A stretch of DNA of 46,080 nucleotides from Gammaproteobacteria bacterium HGW-Gammaproteobacteria-3 (GTDB lineage: Bacteria > Pseudomonadota > Gammaproteobacteria > Methylococcales > Methylomonadaceae), in NCBI GenBank assembly GCA_002843155.1, contig PGZD01000014.1, positions 1 through 46,080 on the forward strand. The letters run 5' to 3'. Below, piece by piece: positions 8,562 to 18,357 of the stretch; within the stretch, counting starts at the first letter, position 1; the number at the start of each line of letters is the position of its first letter. The translations under genes were made by a program, and so were the position numbers. The notes beneath the pieces were generated by a model. It made no database searches, was not told where the DNA came from, and was given only the letters and a program-made list of their open reading frames with translations.

Positions 8562-9431
8562 ATGGACATCGAGCAAATCAAAACATTTTTAAGTGTCGCC
8601 GCCAATGGCAGCTTTCAGGAGGCGGCCAAGCGGCTGTATGTCACACAATCGACGGTGAGCACCCGCATCCAACGATTGGAGATTTATCTGCGAACGCCAC
8701 TGTTCGTGCGTAACCGTTCAGGTGCGCAATTGACATTGCAAGGCCGCCGCTTTTTGCGTCATGCCAAAACATTGTTATTGACATTGGAACAAGCCCGCCA
8801 CGATATTGGCTTGCCCGACCGATTTCGCGCCAGCATCACCTTAGGCGCGCGTATCGCGTTATGGGAGGAGGCCTTGTTGCCGAGATGGATTGGAGAAATA
8901 CGGAGGCTATCGCCGGATGTTTCCATACACTGCGATATTGGTTTTGAGGAAGATTTAATGCGCTGTCTGATCGAAGGCACTTTGGACATTGGCCTGATGT
9001 ATACGCCGCAGCACAGTCCGGGTCTTCAGGTCGAGCACCTGTTCGATGAAACCCTGGTGTTGCTGAGCACCGAACCGGATCAGCTCTGGCCGAACGATGA
9101 TTATATTTATGTCGATTGGGGGCCGGCTTTTTATGCCCAGCACAGCAACAACTATCCAAATCTCGAACGTCCCGCGCAAGTGGTCAATATCGGCTGGCTC
9201 GGGGTGCAGTTGATTATCCGCAATGGTGGTTCGTGTTTTTTGCCTATTCGAATGGCCGAAACGTTTATTCAGGCTCAGAAACTCCATATCGTTCCCGATA
9301 GTCTGCAATTCAAGTTACCGGCCTATATGGTTTACCCACGGGACAACGATTCGAGTATTTTGCCGCCGGTGCTCGATATACTGCGTGCCCTGGCGACGGT
9401 TGAACGGCAAAAACAGTATTCCCTGGGTTAG
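8562..9431 (+). CDS. LysR-family transcriptional regulator
   Basis: A 289-residue regulator with an N-terminal winged helix-turn-helix (about residues 2-60; FQEAAKRLYVTQSTVSTRIQRLE) and a LysR substrate-binding domain (about 88-285). The effector pocket residues cannot be matched to a known ligand. Members usually bind as tetramers and regulate a divergent neighbour. Here the preceding sequence on either strand is an HsdR remnant, so the usual divergent target may have been lost or lie elsewhere. The gene after it is transcribed toward it, leaving 40 bases between stop codons. Confidence 0.93.
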   Translation: MDIEQIKTFLSVAANGSFQEAAKRLYVTQSTVSTRIQRLEIYLRTPLFVRNRSGAQLTLQGRRFLRHAKTLLLTLEQARHDIGLPDRFRASITLGARIALWEEALLPRWIGEIRRLSPDVSIHCDIGFEEDLMRCLIEGTLDIGLMYTPQHSPGLQVEHLFDETLVLLSTEPDQLWPNDDYIYVDWGPAFYAQHSNNYPNLERPAQVVNIGWLGVQLIIRNGGSCFLPIRMAETFIQAQKLHIVPDSLQFKLPAYMVYPRDNDSSILPPVLDILRALATVERQKQYSLG

Positions 9432-9471
9432 CAGGGGTTTGGAAAGATTTTAAAAGGCAGGACTGACCGGG

Positions 9472-10869
9472 TTAAATATCGATGGTCTGGCCGACTTGCG
9501 GCAGCGTCGCATCCCAGTTCAACCGATGGAAGCAGGTGCGTAGCGAGTTTGCGGCGGAAATTTCGCCATGCACCAGATACAGGCGTGGTTTGGGGGCTTC
9601 AAAAGCCGACGCCCAATCCAGTAATTGACTTTGGTCGGCATGGGCGCTCAAGCCGCCTACGGTATGAATGTTCGCTTGTACGGCTATTTTCGCGCCCAGC
9701 AGCTTGATGTTTTTGTTGCCGTCCACGAGCATCCGTCCCAGTGTGCCTTCGGCTTGGTAACCGACAAACACGATATGGGCGTCACGGCGCCAGAGATTAT
9801 ATTTGAGATGATGGCGAATCCTGCCGCCGGTACACATGCCGCTGCCGGCAATGATAATAGCGCCGCCGGTTATTTGGTTCAGGCGCATCGAATCCTCGGT
9901 GGACTCGCAATAATTGAGGTTCGGCAACCAGGCTTGCCAGCCTTTTTCAATCACCTGCCTGAAGGCCGGGTCGTCACGATTGAAAAGATCGATGTTGTCG
10001 TCATAAATATCGCTGGCCCGAATCGCCATGGGGCTGTCCAGAAATACTTGTTGTTGGGGCAGGTGGCCTTCCTGATAAAGTTTGCCCAACCAATAGATTA
10101 AATCCTGAGTGCGGCCCACGGCAAACGAGGGGATAATCACATTACCGCCATTGGCCTGGGCGGCTTTGAGAATAGCTCGTAACTCAGTCAGGGTCGAATC
10201 CATCGGTTTATGGTCGCGGTCGCCGTAAGTCGATTCCAGCAATAATACATCGGCGTTTTTAAGAGTTTGGGGGTCACGCAGCAGTGGCGAACATTGGTTG
10301 CCTAAATCACCGGAAAATACCAGCGTTTTGGTACTGTCAGGGTTTTTGATTTGCAGGTTGACGATAGCGGAGCCAAGGATGTGCCCGGCTTCATAAAAAG
10401 TCAGTGTCAAGCCGGGTAATATCTCAGTGGATTGATTGTAGTTTAGGCTTTTTCGCAACTTGAGGAGTTGTTCGACATCTTCCAGCGTGTAGAGAGGCTG
10501 CAAAAGTTTCTTTCCCGCGCGCTGGCGCTTTTTGTTTTCCCATTCGGTGTCGCGCATTTGCAGCGAAGCGGCATCGCTGAGCATTAAATCGAGCAGATGA
10601 TAACTGCCCGCAGTCAGGAAAACAGTACCCCTGAAGCCATCCTTGTATAATTTTGGCAGACGCCCTGAATGATCGAGATGCGCATGTGAAAGGATGACGG
10701 CGTCAAGGATCGCAGGATCAAAAGGAAAGGGCGCCTGGTTTTGTTGTTCCGTTTCTCGGCGACCCTGAAACAGGCCGCAATCAAGCAGTATCCGCTGCGT
10801 AGCGGTTTCAAGCAGATAGCAGGAACCCGTGACCTGACCGGTCGCGCCCCAGAATGTCAACTTGCTCAT
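9472..10869 (-). CDS. MBL-fold beta-CASP ribonuclease / RNA-processing exonuclease family
   Basis: A 465-residue metallo-beta-lactamase of the beta-CASP/RMMBL type related to CPSF73-like RNA processing nucleases. The zinc motif HAHLDHSG lies at residues 62-69. The next metal histidine is in EAGHILGSA (about 162), and FSGDLG (about 185-190) supplies the bridging aspartate. The beta-CASP region spans about 240-360, and the C-terminal RMMBL region contains GGLSAHADQ (about 404-412), with its conserved histidine. In family members these residues coordinate two zincs for cleaving RNA phosphodiesters. Substrate is not predictable. An AGAGAG ribosome site precedes the ATG at 10869. The adjacent coiled-coil gene is in the same direction. 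Confidence 0.88.
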   Translation of the reverse strand: MSKLTFWGATGQVTGSCYLLETATQRILLDCGLFQGRRETEQQNQAPFPFDPAILDAVILSHAHLDHSGRLPKLYKDGFRGTVFLTAGSYHLLDLMLSDAASLQMRDTEWENKKRQRAGKKLLQPLYTLEDVEQLLKLRKSLNYNQSTEILPGLTLTFYEAGHILGSAIVNLQIKNPDSTKTLVFSGDLGNQCSPLLRDPQTLKNADVLLLESTYGDRDHKPMDSTLTELRAILKAAQANGGNVIIPSFAVGRTQDLIYWLGKLYQEGHLPQQQVFLDSPMAIRASDIYDDNIDLFNRDDPAFRQVIEKGWQAWLPNLNYCESTEDSMRLNQITGGAIIIAGSGMCTGGRIRHHLKYNLWRRDAHIVFVGYQAEGTLGRMLVDGNKNIKLLGAKIAVQANIHTVGGLSAHADQSQLLDWASAFEAPKPRLYLVHGEISAANSLRTCFHRLNWDATLPQVGQTIDI

Positions 10870-10934
10870 GGCGCTCTCTTGTAATGTTGAGTTACGAAAA
10901 CCAGGTCATTAAAAGTCCAATACAGCTAAGAAAA

Positions 10935-11201
10935 TCAGGCTTTGAGGCGTTCGATTATGCGTTTGTATGCCTGGCCTATTTCATCGCCGATGACACGGGT
11001 CGCCGACACTAATTCTTCGGTCGTTTCCTGGGTGTCATTCTTGATTTCTTCGGCTTTGCTTTTGAACTCTGCGAATTTTTCTTCCGCCTTTTCCCATTCA
11101 TCTTTTGCCTCCATGCCGGCGAGGTGTATTTTTACTTTGATTTCATCGCGTTGGTGTTTAATTTTATCGGTCAATGATTCGAGTTCTTTTAAAAATTCCA
11201 T
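10935..11201 (-). CDS. Small coiled-coil protein of unknown function
   Basis: An 88-residue, highly charged protein predicted to be almost wholly helical, rich in E and K, with heptad-like hydrophobics (LKELESLTDKIKHQRDEIKVKI). There is no signal peptide, membrane span or cysteine. The start follows a strong ribosome site (TAAGGAGATTGAC). It lies 65 bases upstream of the MBL-fold nuclease gene on the same strand, so the two may be co-transcribed. I cannot name a family and no enzymatic motif is visible; a stress or scaffold role would be guesswork. Confidence 0.7.
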   Translation of the reverse strand: MEFLKELESLTDKIKHQRDEIKVKIHLAGMEAKDEWEKAEEKFAEFKSKAEEIKNDTQETTEELVSATRVIGDEIGQAYKRIIERLKA

Positions 11202-11334
11202 GTCAATCTCCTTAGGTTTAACGTGTATTGAAAATACGGGATTGTGCCGCGATTTTTAAAACGTATATTTCTAAATAATAGTCTTGTCGGCCTCTGTAAA
11301 GCAAGCCAAATAAACGAAGAGTCTGTTTATACTG

Positions 11335-12708
11335 TCAAATAGCCTTTGAACTGACCGTTTTGGTTAAAACATCATGGTACAGGCGGATGCGGTTGATATA
11401 TTGCACCGGTTCCTTGCCACGGGCATAACCGTATTTTAAGTTTTTAAAATAGCGCCTTTGCGCCAGTAACGGCAGAACCTGTTTAATATCGGCCCATACG
11501 TTGGGATTTTTACCGCTTTTCCGAGCCAATGCGCGCGCATCCAATAAGTGGGCGTAGCCAATGTTATAAGCGGCCAGGGCGAACCAGATGCGGTCTTCTT
11601 CGGCGACTTCCTTCGGGATTTTGCGCAGCAGTTGTTGCAGATATTTAGCGCCGCCGATGATGCTTTGTTTGGGGTTGAGGCGGTTTTGGACGCCCACTGT
11701 TTTGGCGGTGTCTTCGGTCAGCATCATCAGGCCGCGCACACCGGTAGGGCTTGCGGCCAGAGGATCCCAATGCGACTCTTGATAGGCCTGGGTTGCCAGT
11801 AAAGTCCAGGGGATTTTGTAAGTGTTGGCGACTTGTTTGAAAAACGCTTTATATTTTGGCAGACGTTTTTTAACGCGTTGCAAAAAAACCGAGGTATCGT
11901 AATAATCGAAAATCTCGGCATGGCCGTAATAGCGTTCATTAATCGCCGTGAACGTCGAATCGCTTTTGATTTGCTTGAACCAGGTCTCGATGTATTGTTC
12001 AAGATGCGAGGCGTTGCCCGGTAAAGCCCAGGCCAGTTTCTCTTCCGACAAGGTATAAGCTTTGATCAAGTCAGGGTGATGAATACGGTTGATCGCCATG
12101 ATATTGGATGCTACCAGTGTGCAATCGACTTCGCCTTGCGCCACTTTTTTCAGCACTTGCTCGGTTGAAAGGTCACGGGTTGTTTGCCAGCTCAATGCCG
12201 GTAGTTCGGCTTGTAATTCGGTAAGTTTTTCGTCGTTACGGCTGTCGGCAATGACCAATAACGAATATTTTGGCAAATCCCGGTTGGTTTTGGGTAGTTT
12301 GATATGGCGGTTACATGCGACCAACTGGTTGACGGTTTTATAGCTGGGGCCGAATTGAAAATATTCCGCTTCCTGCTCGGTCCGGGTCAGCCCGGCAGCG
12401 GCAATATGGCCTTCGCCGGCCGCCAGCGCGGCCATGACTTCCGAATTGGTGTTATAGACTTTATATTCGACTTCGATTTTGAGTGATTCGGCCAATTGTC
12501 GCGTCAGTTCATATTCGAAACCTTGTTCCTTGTCGTTTTCATGAAAATAGGTGGTCGGCGCATTGCGGGTCAAGACAATCAATTTGCCCTTGTTACGGAT
12601 GTCTTCCAGCACTGAGTTGATAGGCTGTGTCCAGTTTTCGCTCAGATTAGCGTCACAGCCCGGTAATTGCGCGAATAGCGGGATAAATAAGGCATGATGT
12701 ATTTTCAT
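11335..12708 (-). CDS. mltF: Membrane-bound lytic murein transglycosylase MltF-like lipoprotein
   Basis: A 457-residue periplasmic enzyme that cuts the MurNAc-GlcNAc bond of peptidoglycan to form 1,6-anhydro ends. A lipobox ends at Cys18 (LPGC), so it is probably tethered to the outer membrane. Residues about 40-265 match a solute-binding (SBP_bac_3-like) domain, and about 290-440 match a SLT lysozyme-like domain. The catalytic glutamate is E311 in QAYQESHWDP, followed by GVRGLMMLT. This SBP+SLT order is characteristic of MltF, where the first domain senses muropeptides. It lies directly downstream of tamB on the same strand, with a 25-base gap. Confidence 0.92.
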   Translation of the reverse strand: MKIHHALFIPLFAQLPGCDANLSENWTQPINSVLEDIRNKGKLIVLTRNAPTTYFHENDKEQGFEYELTRQLAESLKIEVEYKVYNTNSEVMAALAAGEGHIAAAGLTRTEQEAEYFQFGPSYKTVNQLVACNRHIKLPKTNRDLPKYSLLVIADSRNDEKLTELQAELPALSWQTTRDLSTEQVLKKVAQGEVDCTLVASNIMAINRIHHPDLIKAYTLSEEKLAWALPGNASHLEQYIETWFKQIKSDSTFTAINERYYGHAEIFDYYDTSVFLQRVKKRLPKYKAFFKQVANTYKIPWTLLATQAYQESHWDPLAASPTGVRGLMMLTEDTAKTVGVQNRLNPKQSIIGGAKYLQQLLRKIPKEVAEEDRIWFALAAYNIGYAHLLDARALARKSGKNPNVWADIKQVLPLLAQRRYFKNLKYGYARGKEPVQYINRIRLYHDVLTKTVSSKAI

Positions 12709-12733
12709 GTTTTAACCTTTTATATTTTTAAGC

Positions 12734-15700
12734 TCAATCGGTGTCTAACTGATATTTGACATCAATACGTTGGCTGTCTCCGGCCTGCGTTTGCAAGCTG
12801 AAATGTTTAGTCAATTGCTGTTTTAAAAGGACAGCGTAGTTATTGGAAAAAAATCCGAGTGACAAACCGACATACAGATTCGGTGTAATATACTTGCCGA
12901 GTTTAACCGTTGAGCTTTCCACGGTTCCGGTGTCTTCGACCTGAAATTCGTCGATGCCCATCTGATCGCTCAGCCACGACAGTTGTCCCGCGCCATAGCT
13001 GAAAGCGGCGCTGGCGAGGGCATTGGATTGAGAGGTACCGACCCGTTGCAGAGAATGCCCGGTCAAAAGATAGGTCAGCGCCTCGGATTCGGGCAACGCG
13101 GGTTGGGTCGATACTTTGGTTTCAGGCGCATTCAAAGGGCCGGTAACGGTCAACAAGGCCGTTACATCTTCGTCGATGGCCTTGCGGCTCGCTTCTATGT
13201 TCAGCCAGGGGTTGTCTACGGGGCCGTTAAATAAAAACTCACCTTTCGTCAGTTTCAGCTCCTGTCCATAAGCCTGGTATTTGGCATCACTCATAGCCAC
13301 TCTGCCTTGCATACGCTGTTTTTCCAGGCTGCCAGTATAGCGCAGTTTTCCGCCAAGTCGCGTGATTAATCCGTAACCGGAAAAATGAACCTTATTGCCC
13401 AATAGGATATTGAGATCGGATAATACCTGGAAGGAGGCTTTTTTACTGGAGTCTGGTTTTTCGTCGCCGACAATTTCTTCATCTGCACTGGGTGCGATTG
13501 CATTTTTCGGGATTTCGGTTATTTTCAGCGTGGCACGGTCAATCGTAACATCGCCGCTGACCGTCGTATTATTGCCTTGTTGAGTAATTTTCAAGTTCGG
13601 GGACAGGGCGATTTCAGCTTGCGGCAGTTTCGCGACTTCAAAGTTTTTCCCGGTGATCAGCATGTGAACCGGAAAGCCGTGTGCTTCGCTCAAATCCAGG
13701 TCACCGTTTAAATTCACTTCACCTTTGCCGGAAGTGGCATGGCCGCTCAGGGTCAGTTGTCCGGGCTGGTTTTTGTCTCCTTGTATTTGTACTGCGATAT
13801 TTTTGAGGGCGATGCCGGTTTTGGGCACTGTCATGCCCGCTTCACTCAGGCGCACTACGCCGCTGACCTGCGGCTGTTGGCTATCCCCCGAAATGACGAG
13901 ATCCGCGTTCAGTTTACCCCGTAGGCGGTCAATGTCGGGCATTAAAGCATCGACAAGAGATAGATCGGTGATGGTACTTTGAATGGCGCCCGATAAGGGA
14001 ACAGGCTGCCGGTTTCGTTGTGGGCCGATTTTAAGTTGTGCATTAAAAAAATCGGATTCATTCAGCGAGCTATGAATAGTCGCCGTTAAACGTTCGTTTT
14101 GATAATCAGCATCGAGCCGGGTTGCGGAAAAGGGCAGAACTAAAGGCTCGTCATTTTCACGGACTATGGATGCCTGTGCCTTGGGGATGTCGATTTGCAT
14201 TTGGGCGCTCAACTCCTGGCCGTGTTTAGACGCTTGAACTTGCGCATTCAGGCGGCCTGTGATCGATAAATCCTCGGGTAGCCAGGCCTTGAGCAAGTCC
14301 AGGTTCATGTCCGTAACACTAATGTCTCCTTGTAGTCTTTTGTCCATATCACCGTTAACACTCAGACAAACCGAGGCTCTGTCCTGGATCAGGCAGTTAT
14401 TGGGTAATTCGATAGTGGTGACGCCGGATTGTTGAGCAACAGTCAGCGGCCAGGATTTTGCCAGTTGCCATCGGTGCAATTGTTGGTGCTCCAGCGTCAA
14501 AGACTGGATGAGACCCGTCCAACGCTTGTTTTTGAAAGCGCCGCTTATATCCCAGTCCATTTTGACTGTGTTTGCATCGATATGTGATTCAAACCGGTGT
14601 CGGCTTAAAGAACCCGAGCCTTGCAGGGATACATGCTCGATAGTCTGTCCCGCTGCGTGCCAGCCGTATCCCTGAAGATTCAGGGTTGATGGCTTGGTGA
14701 GGGCTTCGGCATAATCGACGCTCAGTTTTAGATGCTGTAGCGCATAATCCTCAAAACTCAGGCGCTTGGCTACCAGTTCCAAAGCGAGCACAGGGTTTTG
14801 GTAATTGCCTTGGATAGAGCCTTGGCCTTTGACCGAACCGGCCAGGCCGGGCCAGACCGTGGCTAGTTTCGGCGCATCGATAGTGAATCTAAGTTGGCTT
14901 TGTTTCGGCGTTAACCGGCCATTGACGCTTAATCGATTGCTTGCCGATTGTACCGATAAGTGGGTTATCCGCACCTGCTCCCCATCCAGGGCCAGTTTGC
15001 CCCGGGCATTTATCGGATAGCCGTGCAGGCTGCCGTCAAGCCGTTCGATGACGAGCGTTCCGTTGCGTTGTCCGGCGCTTATCCGGCCTGTCGCATCCGC
15101 TTTTATATTCAAGGAACCGGGTGCCGCTTTGATAAAGTCTCCGGGATTTATTTGCTGCGCGGCTACTTTTAAAGCAAAGTCTATGCCATCTGGCCAGGAC
15201 ACGCGACCGGTCAACGTGATGTAGCCCTGCTTGGGGCTTAGTGTGAGTTCGTTAAGGGAAAATGTCCGGGTATTGCCTTGCCCTGATAATTTCAGGGTAA
15301 AAGGGACTAATTGTTCAGCCGCCAGCGTGCTGTCAAGATCGATCCGGTAATTGTCCTGTGTGCCGCTAAGATTAAAATGGCCGGTCTGGCTGCTGATTTG
15401 GGCCGGCGTTGACAACGGCCATTGCAGTTTTTGCCAGTTTCCGGAAACATTAAACGTAGGCTGTGTCGCCACTGAGCGCACTGTAGCGTTAAGTTTCAGC
15501 ATAACGCCGCCCTGCACAACAGCACTCAGGTCAAGCTTTTCGAGGTTGCCTGCAAGTGTTGTATTAGCCTTGATTTCAGGCGTGTCCGGCAGCCGTAATA
15601 ACCAATCGAATTGGGCCTTCATCGGAAAGGACTGATGCAGTTGCACTTCACCTTGGCCTTGGATATCGAGTTGCGGCATTTGTACCGCCAGCCGCGTCAA

Positions 15701-16198
15701 ATGAAGTTTTCGGTTTCGTAACTGCGCGGTTAATTGAATACGTTCGATAAGCGTTTCGGTACGGGTGTCTTGATAGTGCAAAGGCCCTAAATCGACGGCA
15801 TCGATGATGATGGTTAAAGGTATTTCCGGTAGGGTAAAAGCCGTGCCGTCCGGAGTGGGTTCAGGTTCGGCAAGCGTTTCCAGAAAAACATGGTCTGCCG
15901 TGATGGCCTGAATATGCACCACGCCGGTCAATAAAGCCGAAGCTTCCCAGTTAAAGCTGAAACTGTCGAGAGTCAGGCGTTCAGTCGTACTTTGGTAGCG
16001 GACATTTTTTAACGTGAGCCGGTGCAGCAATGTGCCTTCAATTGTTTCGACCGATGTGCCCAGACTTTCAATACTTAAAATTTGTTGGATAAACCAGCGC
16101 GTACCCGCTTCGGTAGCGAGCATTGCGAAAAAAAACGCCGGTATAAGCGCAATGAAGACAAAAGGCAGGGTTAATTTCAGCCGCCATGACCTGGTCAT
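12734..16198 (-). CDS. tamB: TamB: inner-membrane-anchored translocation/assembly module, lipid transport bridge
   Basis: A 1154-residue member of the AsmA-like/TamB family (E. coli TamB is about 1259 residues). One N-terminal membrane anchor (about residues 9-29) is followed by a very long periplasmic beta-rich taco-shaped domain. The C-terminal DUF490 region (about 900-1154) includes the conserved QVEDTGTVES and KLGKYITPNLYVGLSLG. Known roles are work with TamA in outer membrane protein assembly and phospholipid movement between membranes. The start ATG overlaps the tamA stop by four bases, so both are translated from one message. Confidence 0.95.
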   Translation of the reverse strand: MTRSWRLKLTLPFVFIALIPAFFFAMLATEAGTRWFIQQILSIESLGTSVETIEGTLLHRLTLKNVRYQSTTERLTLDSFSFNWEASALLTGVVHIQAITADHVFLETLAEPEPTPDGTAFTLPEIPLTIIIDAVDLGPLHYQDTRTETLIERIQLTAQLRNRKLHLTRLAVQMPQLDIQGQGEVQLHQSFPMKAQFDWLLRLPDTPEIKANTTLAGNLEKLDLSAVVQGGVMLKLNATVRSVATQPTFNVSGNWQKLQWPLSTPAQISSQTGHFNLSGTQDNYRIDLDSTLAAEQLVPFTLKLSGQGNTRTFSLNELTLSPKQGYITLTGRVSWPDGIDFALKVAAQQINPGDFIKAAPGSLNIKADATGRISAGQRNGTLVIERLDGSLHGYPINARGKLALDGEQVRITHLSVQSASNRLSVNGRLTPKQSQLRFTIDAPKLATVWPGLAGSVKGQGSIQGNYQNPVLALELVAKRLSFEDYALQHLKLSVDYAEALTKPSTLNLQGYGWHAAGQTIEHVSLQGSGSLSRHRFESHIDANTVKMDWDISGAFKNKRWTGLIQSLTLEHQQLHRWQLAKSWPLTVAQQSGVTTIELPNNCLIQDRASVCLSVNGDMDKRLQGDISVTDMNLDLLKAWLPEDLSITGRLNAQVQASKHGQELSAQMQIDIPKAQASIVRENDEPLVLPFSATRLDADYQNERLTATIHSSLNESDFFNAQLKIGPQRNRQPVPLSGAIQSTITDLSLVDALMPDIDRLRGKLNADLVISGDSQQPQVSGVVRLSEAGMTVPKTGIALKNIAVQIQGDKNQPGQLTLSGHATSGKGEVNLNGDLDLSEAHGFPVHMLITGKNFEVAKLPQAEIALSPNLKITQQGNNTTVSGDVTIDRATLKITEIPKNAIAPSADEEIVGDEKPDSSKKASFQVLSDLNILLGNKVHFSGYGLITRLGGKLRYTGSLEKQRMQGRVAMSDAKYQAYGQELKLTKGEFLFNGPVDNPWLNIEASRKAIDEDVTALLTVTGPLNAPETKVSTQPALPESEALTYLLTGHSLQRVGTSQSNALASAAFSYGAGQLSWLSDQMGIDEFQVEDTGTVESSTVKLGKYITPNLYVGLSLGFFSNNYAVLLKQQLTKHFSLQTQAGDSQRIDVKYQLDTD

Positions 16199-17928
16199 AA
16201 TTGCGCCCCGGCGGCAAAGTGAATCCGGAATGAAGAACCCGAATCATTCAGCGGTACGGCAAAATCGATGCGTATCGGCCCCACTGGTGATAGCCAGCGC
16301 GCGCCCACGCCCACGCCGGTTCTAAGTGAAAACTGGTCGAGATTGTAAGCGTTGCCGCTATCGACAAAAGCGGCAACGCCCCATTTTTCGCCGATGAATT
16401 TTTCATATTCCAGGCTGAAAACAGTCAGCATTTTGCCGCCGATGACTTCGTTTTTATCATCCGTAGGCCCGAGATTCTTGTAATCGTAACCCCGTATCGA
16501 TTGGGTGCCGCCGGCAAAATAACGGTAAGTTTCAGGCAAATTTTTAAAATCATCGATTAAAGTGGCGCCGAGGTCTCCTCGGGTGATAAAGCGTCCGTAA
16601 CCGGGCGCGGGGGTTATCCATTTTGCGCTGGCGCCGGCTTGCACAAAACTGGCATCGGAAACAATGGCTTTATGCGCTCCGGCGACTGAAAAACTCAGAA
16701 GATAACCTTGAGTGGGTCTTATCTGATTGTTGCTTTGCGTTTTTTGCCAGCGGTGCCCCGGAATTAACAGTGTCGAGCTTTTATCGATATCGCTGGAATG
16801 ATAAATTTCGTGAGTCAAATCCAGGAACAGGATTTTCTGCCAGCCGTCAGCCGAGATTTTTTGCCGTTGTGCGGAAAGCTTGAACTGATCGGATTTGAAA
16901 GTATCCGGTTCTTCGTGCTTATAACCTAAGCCGAGACTGAAGCTGTCGGTGACAGGGTTTTGCAGCGGCACGATATAACGGCTGTCCACCGTCGATAGTA
17001 CCGGTGACACATTCAAGGTAGTGACAAGCGAATGCCCCTGCCTGTTAATGCGCCGGTTGGTGTGGCCCGCGCTGAATACCGGGCCGTAGTTGGTATCAAA
17101 GCCCACTCCCAGCGTATAGCTGTGTTTTTTTTCAGGATACAGCACAATATCGAGCGGAATTCTGAGGTTTTCGATATTAGCTAAGCGCGGTTGCAGTTCC
17201 AGGGTTTTGAAATAAGCGCTGGCGGCCAGGCCGTTATAAATCGCCGCCAGTTTTTTACTGGAATAGTGTTCGTTCGGCTTGATGTTAATATAGCGCCGCA
17301 CAAAGTCGGGATCTAAAATATCTTGCCGGATATGGACTTCGCCAAAATAAAATCGGGGCCCCGAAGCATAAATCAATTCGATGTTTGCGCTATTGGTCTC
17401 GGGGTCGATGCGCAGAAGCTTTCGACTGAATTTGGCGTTGATATAGCCGCGTTCCAGCGACAGCGAGTGCAAGCTTTGTTTGAGCGATTCATAAACGCCA
17501 TGATTGAGGGTTTTGCCTGGCTTCAGGGGAAACGCCGCCAGTAATTTGATAAACGCAGGATCGTTTTGTGCCGCGCCGGTCACTTCAAGTTTTGCTTGTC
17601 TGATAATGACCGGCGGCCCGGCCTTGATATCAAAGTCGGCACGCCAGCAGTTTTCTGTAAAAACCAGTGTTTTAGTGACGACGGGATGATAATGACCCAA
17701 GGCTCGCAAAGCCATGCCGATTTCCTGATCGGCCTGGGCAAAAACTTTTTGTACTCGCCATTTGGGCGTGTCGCAACTTTCTTTATAGAGACTTAAAAAA
17801 GCCCGTACATTATCGGCTAGCGCGCCGTCAATACCCTTTATCGCGATTTCGGATTCAGCGGCTTGCGCCATGTCGGCAGTCAAAACACAAGCGGCCAGTA
17901 GTAATTTTTTCAGGTAGTGGAATGTCAT
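16195..17928 (-). CDS. tamA: TamA: Omp85-family outer membrane component of the TAM complex
   Basis: A 577-residue Omp85 protein, exactly the length of E. coli TamA. A signal peptide (about residues 1-23, ending DMAQA) precedes three POTRA domains (about 25-260) and a C-terminal 16-strand barrel (about 265-577). The barrel has the conserved FAGGTQSIRGY (about 465-475), which carries the lid-loop arginine, and ends near VPLNDSG and IHFAAGAQL. It partners TamB in building outer membrane proteins. The ATG at 17928 has a CAGGAGATG-type ribosome site, and tamA leads the tamA-tamB pair. Confidence 0.95.
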   Translation of the reverse strand: MTFHYLKKLLLAACVLTADMAQAAESEIAIKGIDGALADNVRAFLSLYKESCDTPKWRVQKVFAQADQEIGMALRALGHYHPVVTKTLVFTENCWRADFDIKAGPPVIIRQAKLEVTGAAQNDPAFIKLLAAFPLKPGKTLNHGVYESLKQSLHSLSLERGYINAKFSRKLLRIDPETNSANIELIYASGPRFYFGEVHIRQDILDPDFVRRYINIKPNEHYSSKKLAAIYNGLAASAYFKTLELQPRLANIENLRIPLDIVLYPEKKHSYTLGVGFDTNYGPVFSAGHTNRRINRQGHSLVTTLNVSPVLSTVDSRYIVPLQNPVTDSFSLGLGYKHEEPDTFKSDQFKLSAQRQKISADGWQKILFLDLTHEIYHSSDIDKSSTLLIPGHRWQKTQSNNQIRPTQGYLLSFSVAGAHKAIVSDASFVQAGASAKWITPAPGYGRFITRGDLGATLIDDFKNLPETYRYFAGGTQSIRGYDYKNLGPTDDKNEVIGGKMLTVFSLEYEKFIGEKWGVAAFVDSGNAYNLDQFSLRTGVGVGARWLSPVGPIRIDFAVPLNDSGSSFRIHFAAGAQL

Positions 17929-17979
17929 CTCCTGATAAACAGCAATGGCTGTTTTGCGCCTATCAATGGGCTGTGATAA

Positions 17980-18357
17980 TTATTCCGCCAGTGGAAAAAC
18001 TTCAATCTCGGGTTCTTGCACAGGCGTTGCAGGCTTGGTTCTTTGACGATAGGTGTTTTCGCTTTCAGCCAGCAATTTTTTACCTTCAATGATCAGATTT
18101 TTGCCTTCACTGATCTGTTGATTACCTTTGTCGATCAGCTTCGTGCCTTCGTTGACGTTGTCACGGCCCTGGGCGATCATATCATTGCCGATTTCCACCA
18201 GCTTGTTGCCCTCATTCCACTTGACCCCGACATCCACCATCGAAGCGCCCTGATTGATCATAAAGTCACCCCGGGTCGGCTCCGCTGTTGTACAGCCAGA
18301 CAGTTGTGAAAAAAAGCTGACGATGAGAATTAAAAACGGTGTATGTGTTGGCTTCAT
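17980..18357 (-). CDS. Lipoprotein with glycine-anchored heptad repeats
   Basis: A 125-residue protein with a lipobox ending at Cys22 (LSGC) after a hydrophobic signal. Residues 37-92 contain nine glycines spaced almost exactly seven residues apart (37, 44, 50, 57, 64, 71, 78, 85, 92), each repeat of the general form polar-x-h-h-x-x-G (for example NKLVEIG, TKLIDKG, KNLIIEG). The tail is rich in P and E. The periodicity suggests a long straight helix or a glycine-notched coiled coil. It sits 51 bases upstream of tamA in the same direction, so a role in the envelope near TamA/TamB is plausible, though not shown. I cannot assign it to a named family. Confidence 0.8.
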   Translation of the reverse strand: MKPTHTPFLILIVSFFSQLSGCTTAEPTRGDFMINQGASMVDVGVKWNEGNKLVEIGNDMIAQGRDNVNEGTKLIDKGNQQISEGKNLIIEGKKLLAESENTYRQRTKPATPVQEPEIEVFPLAE

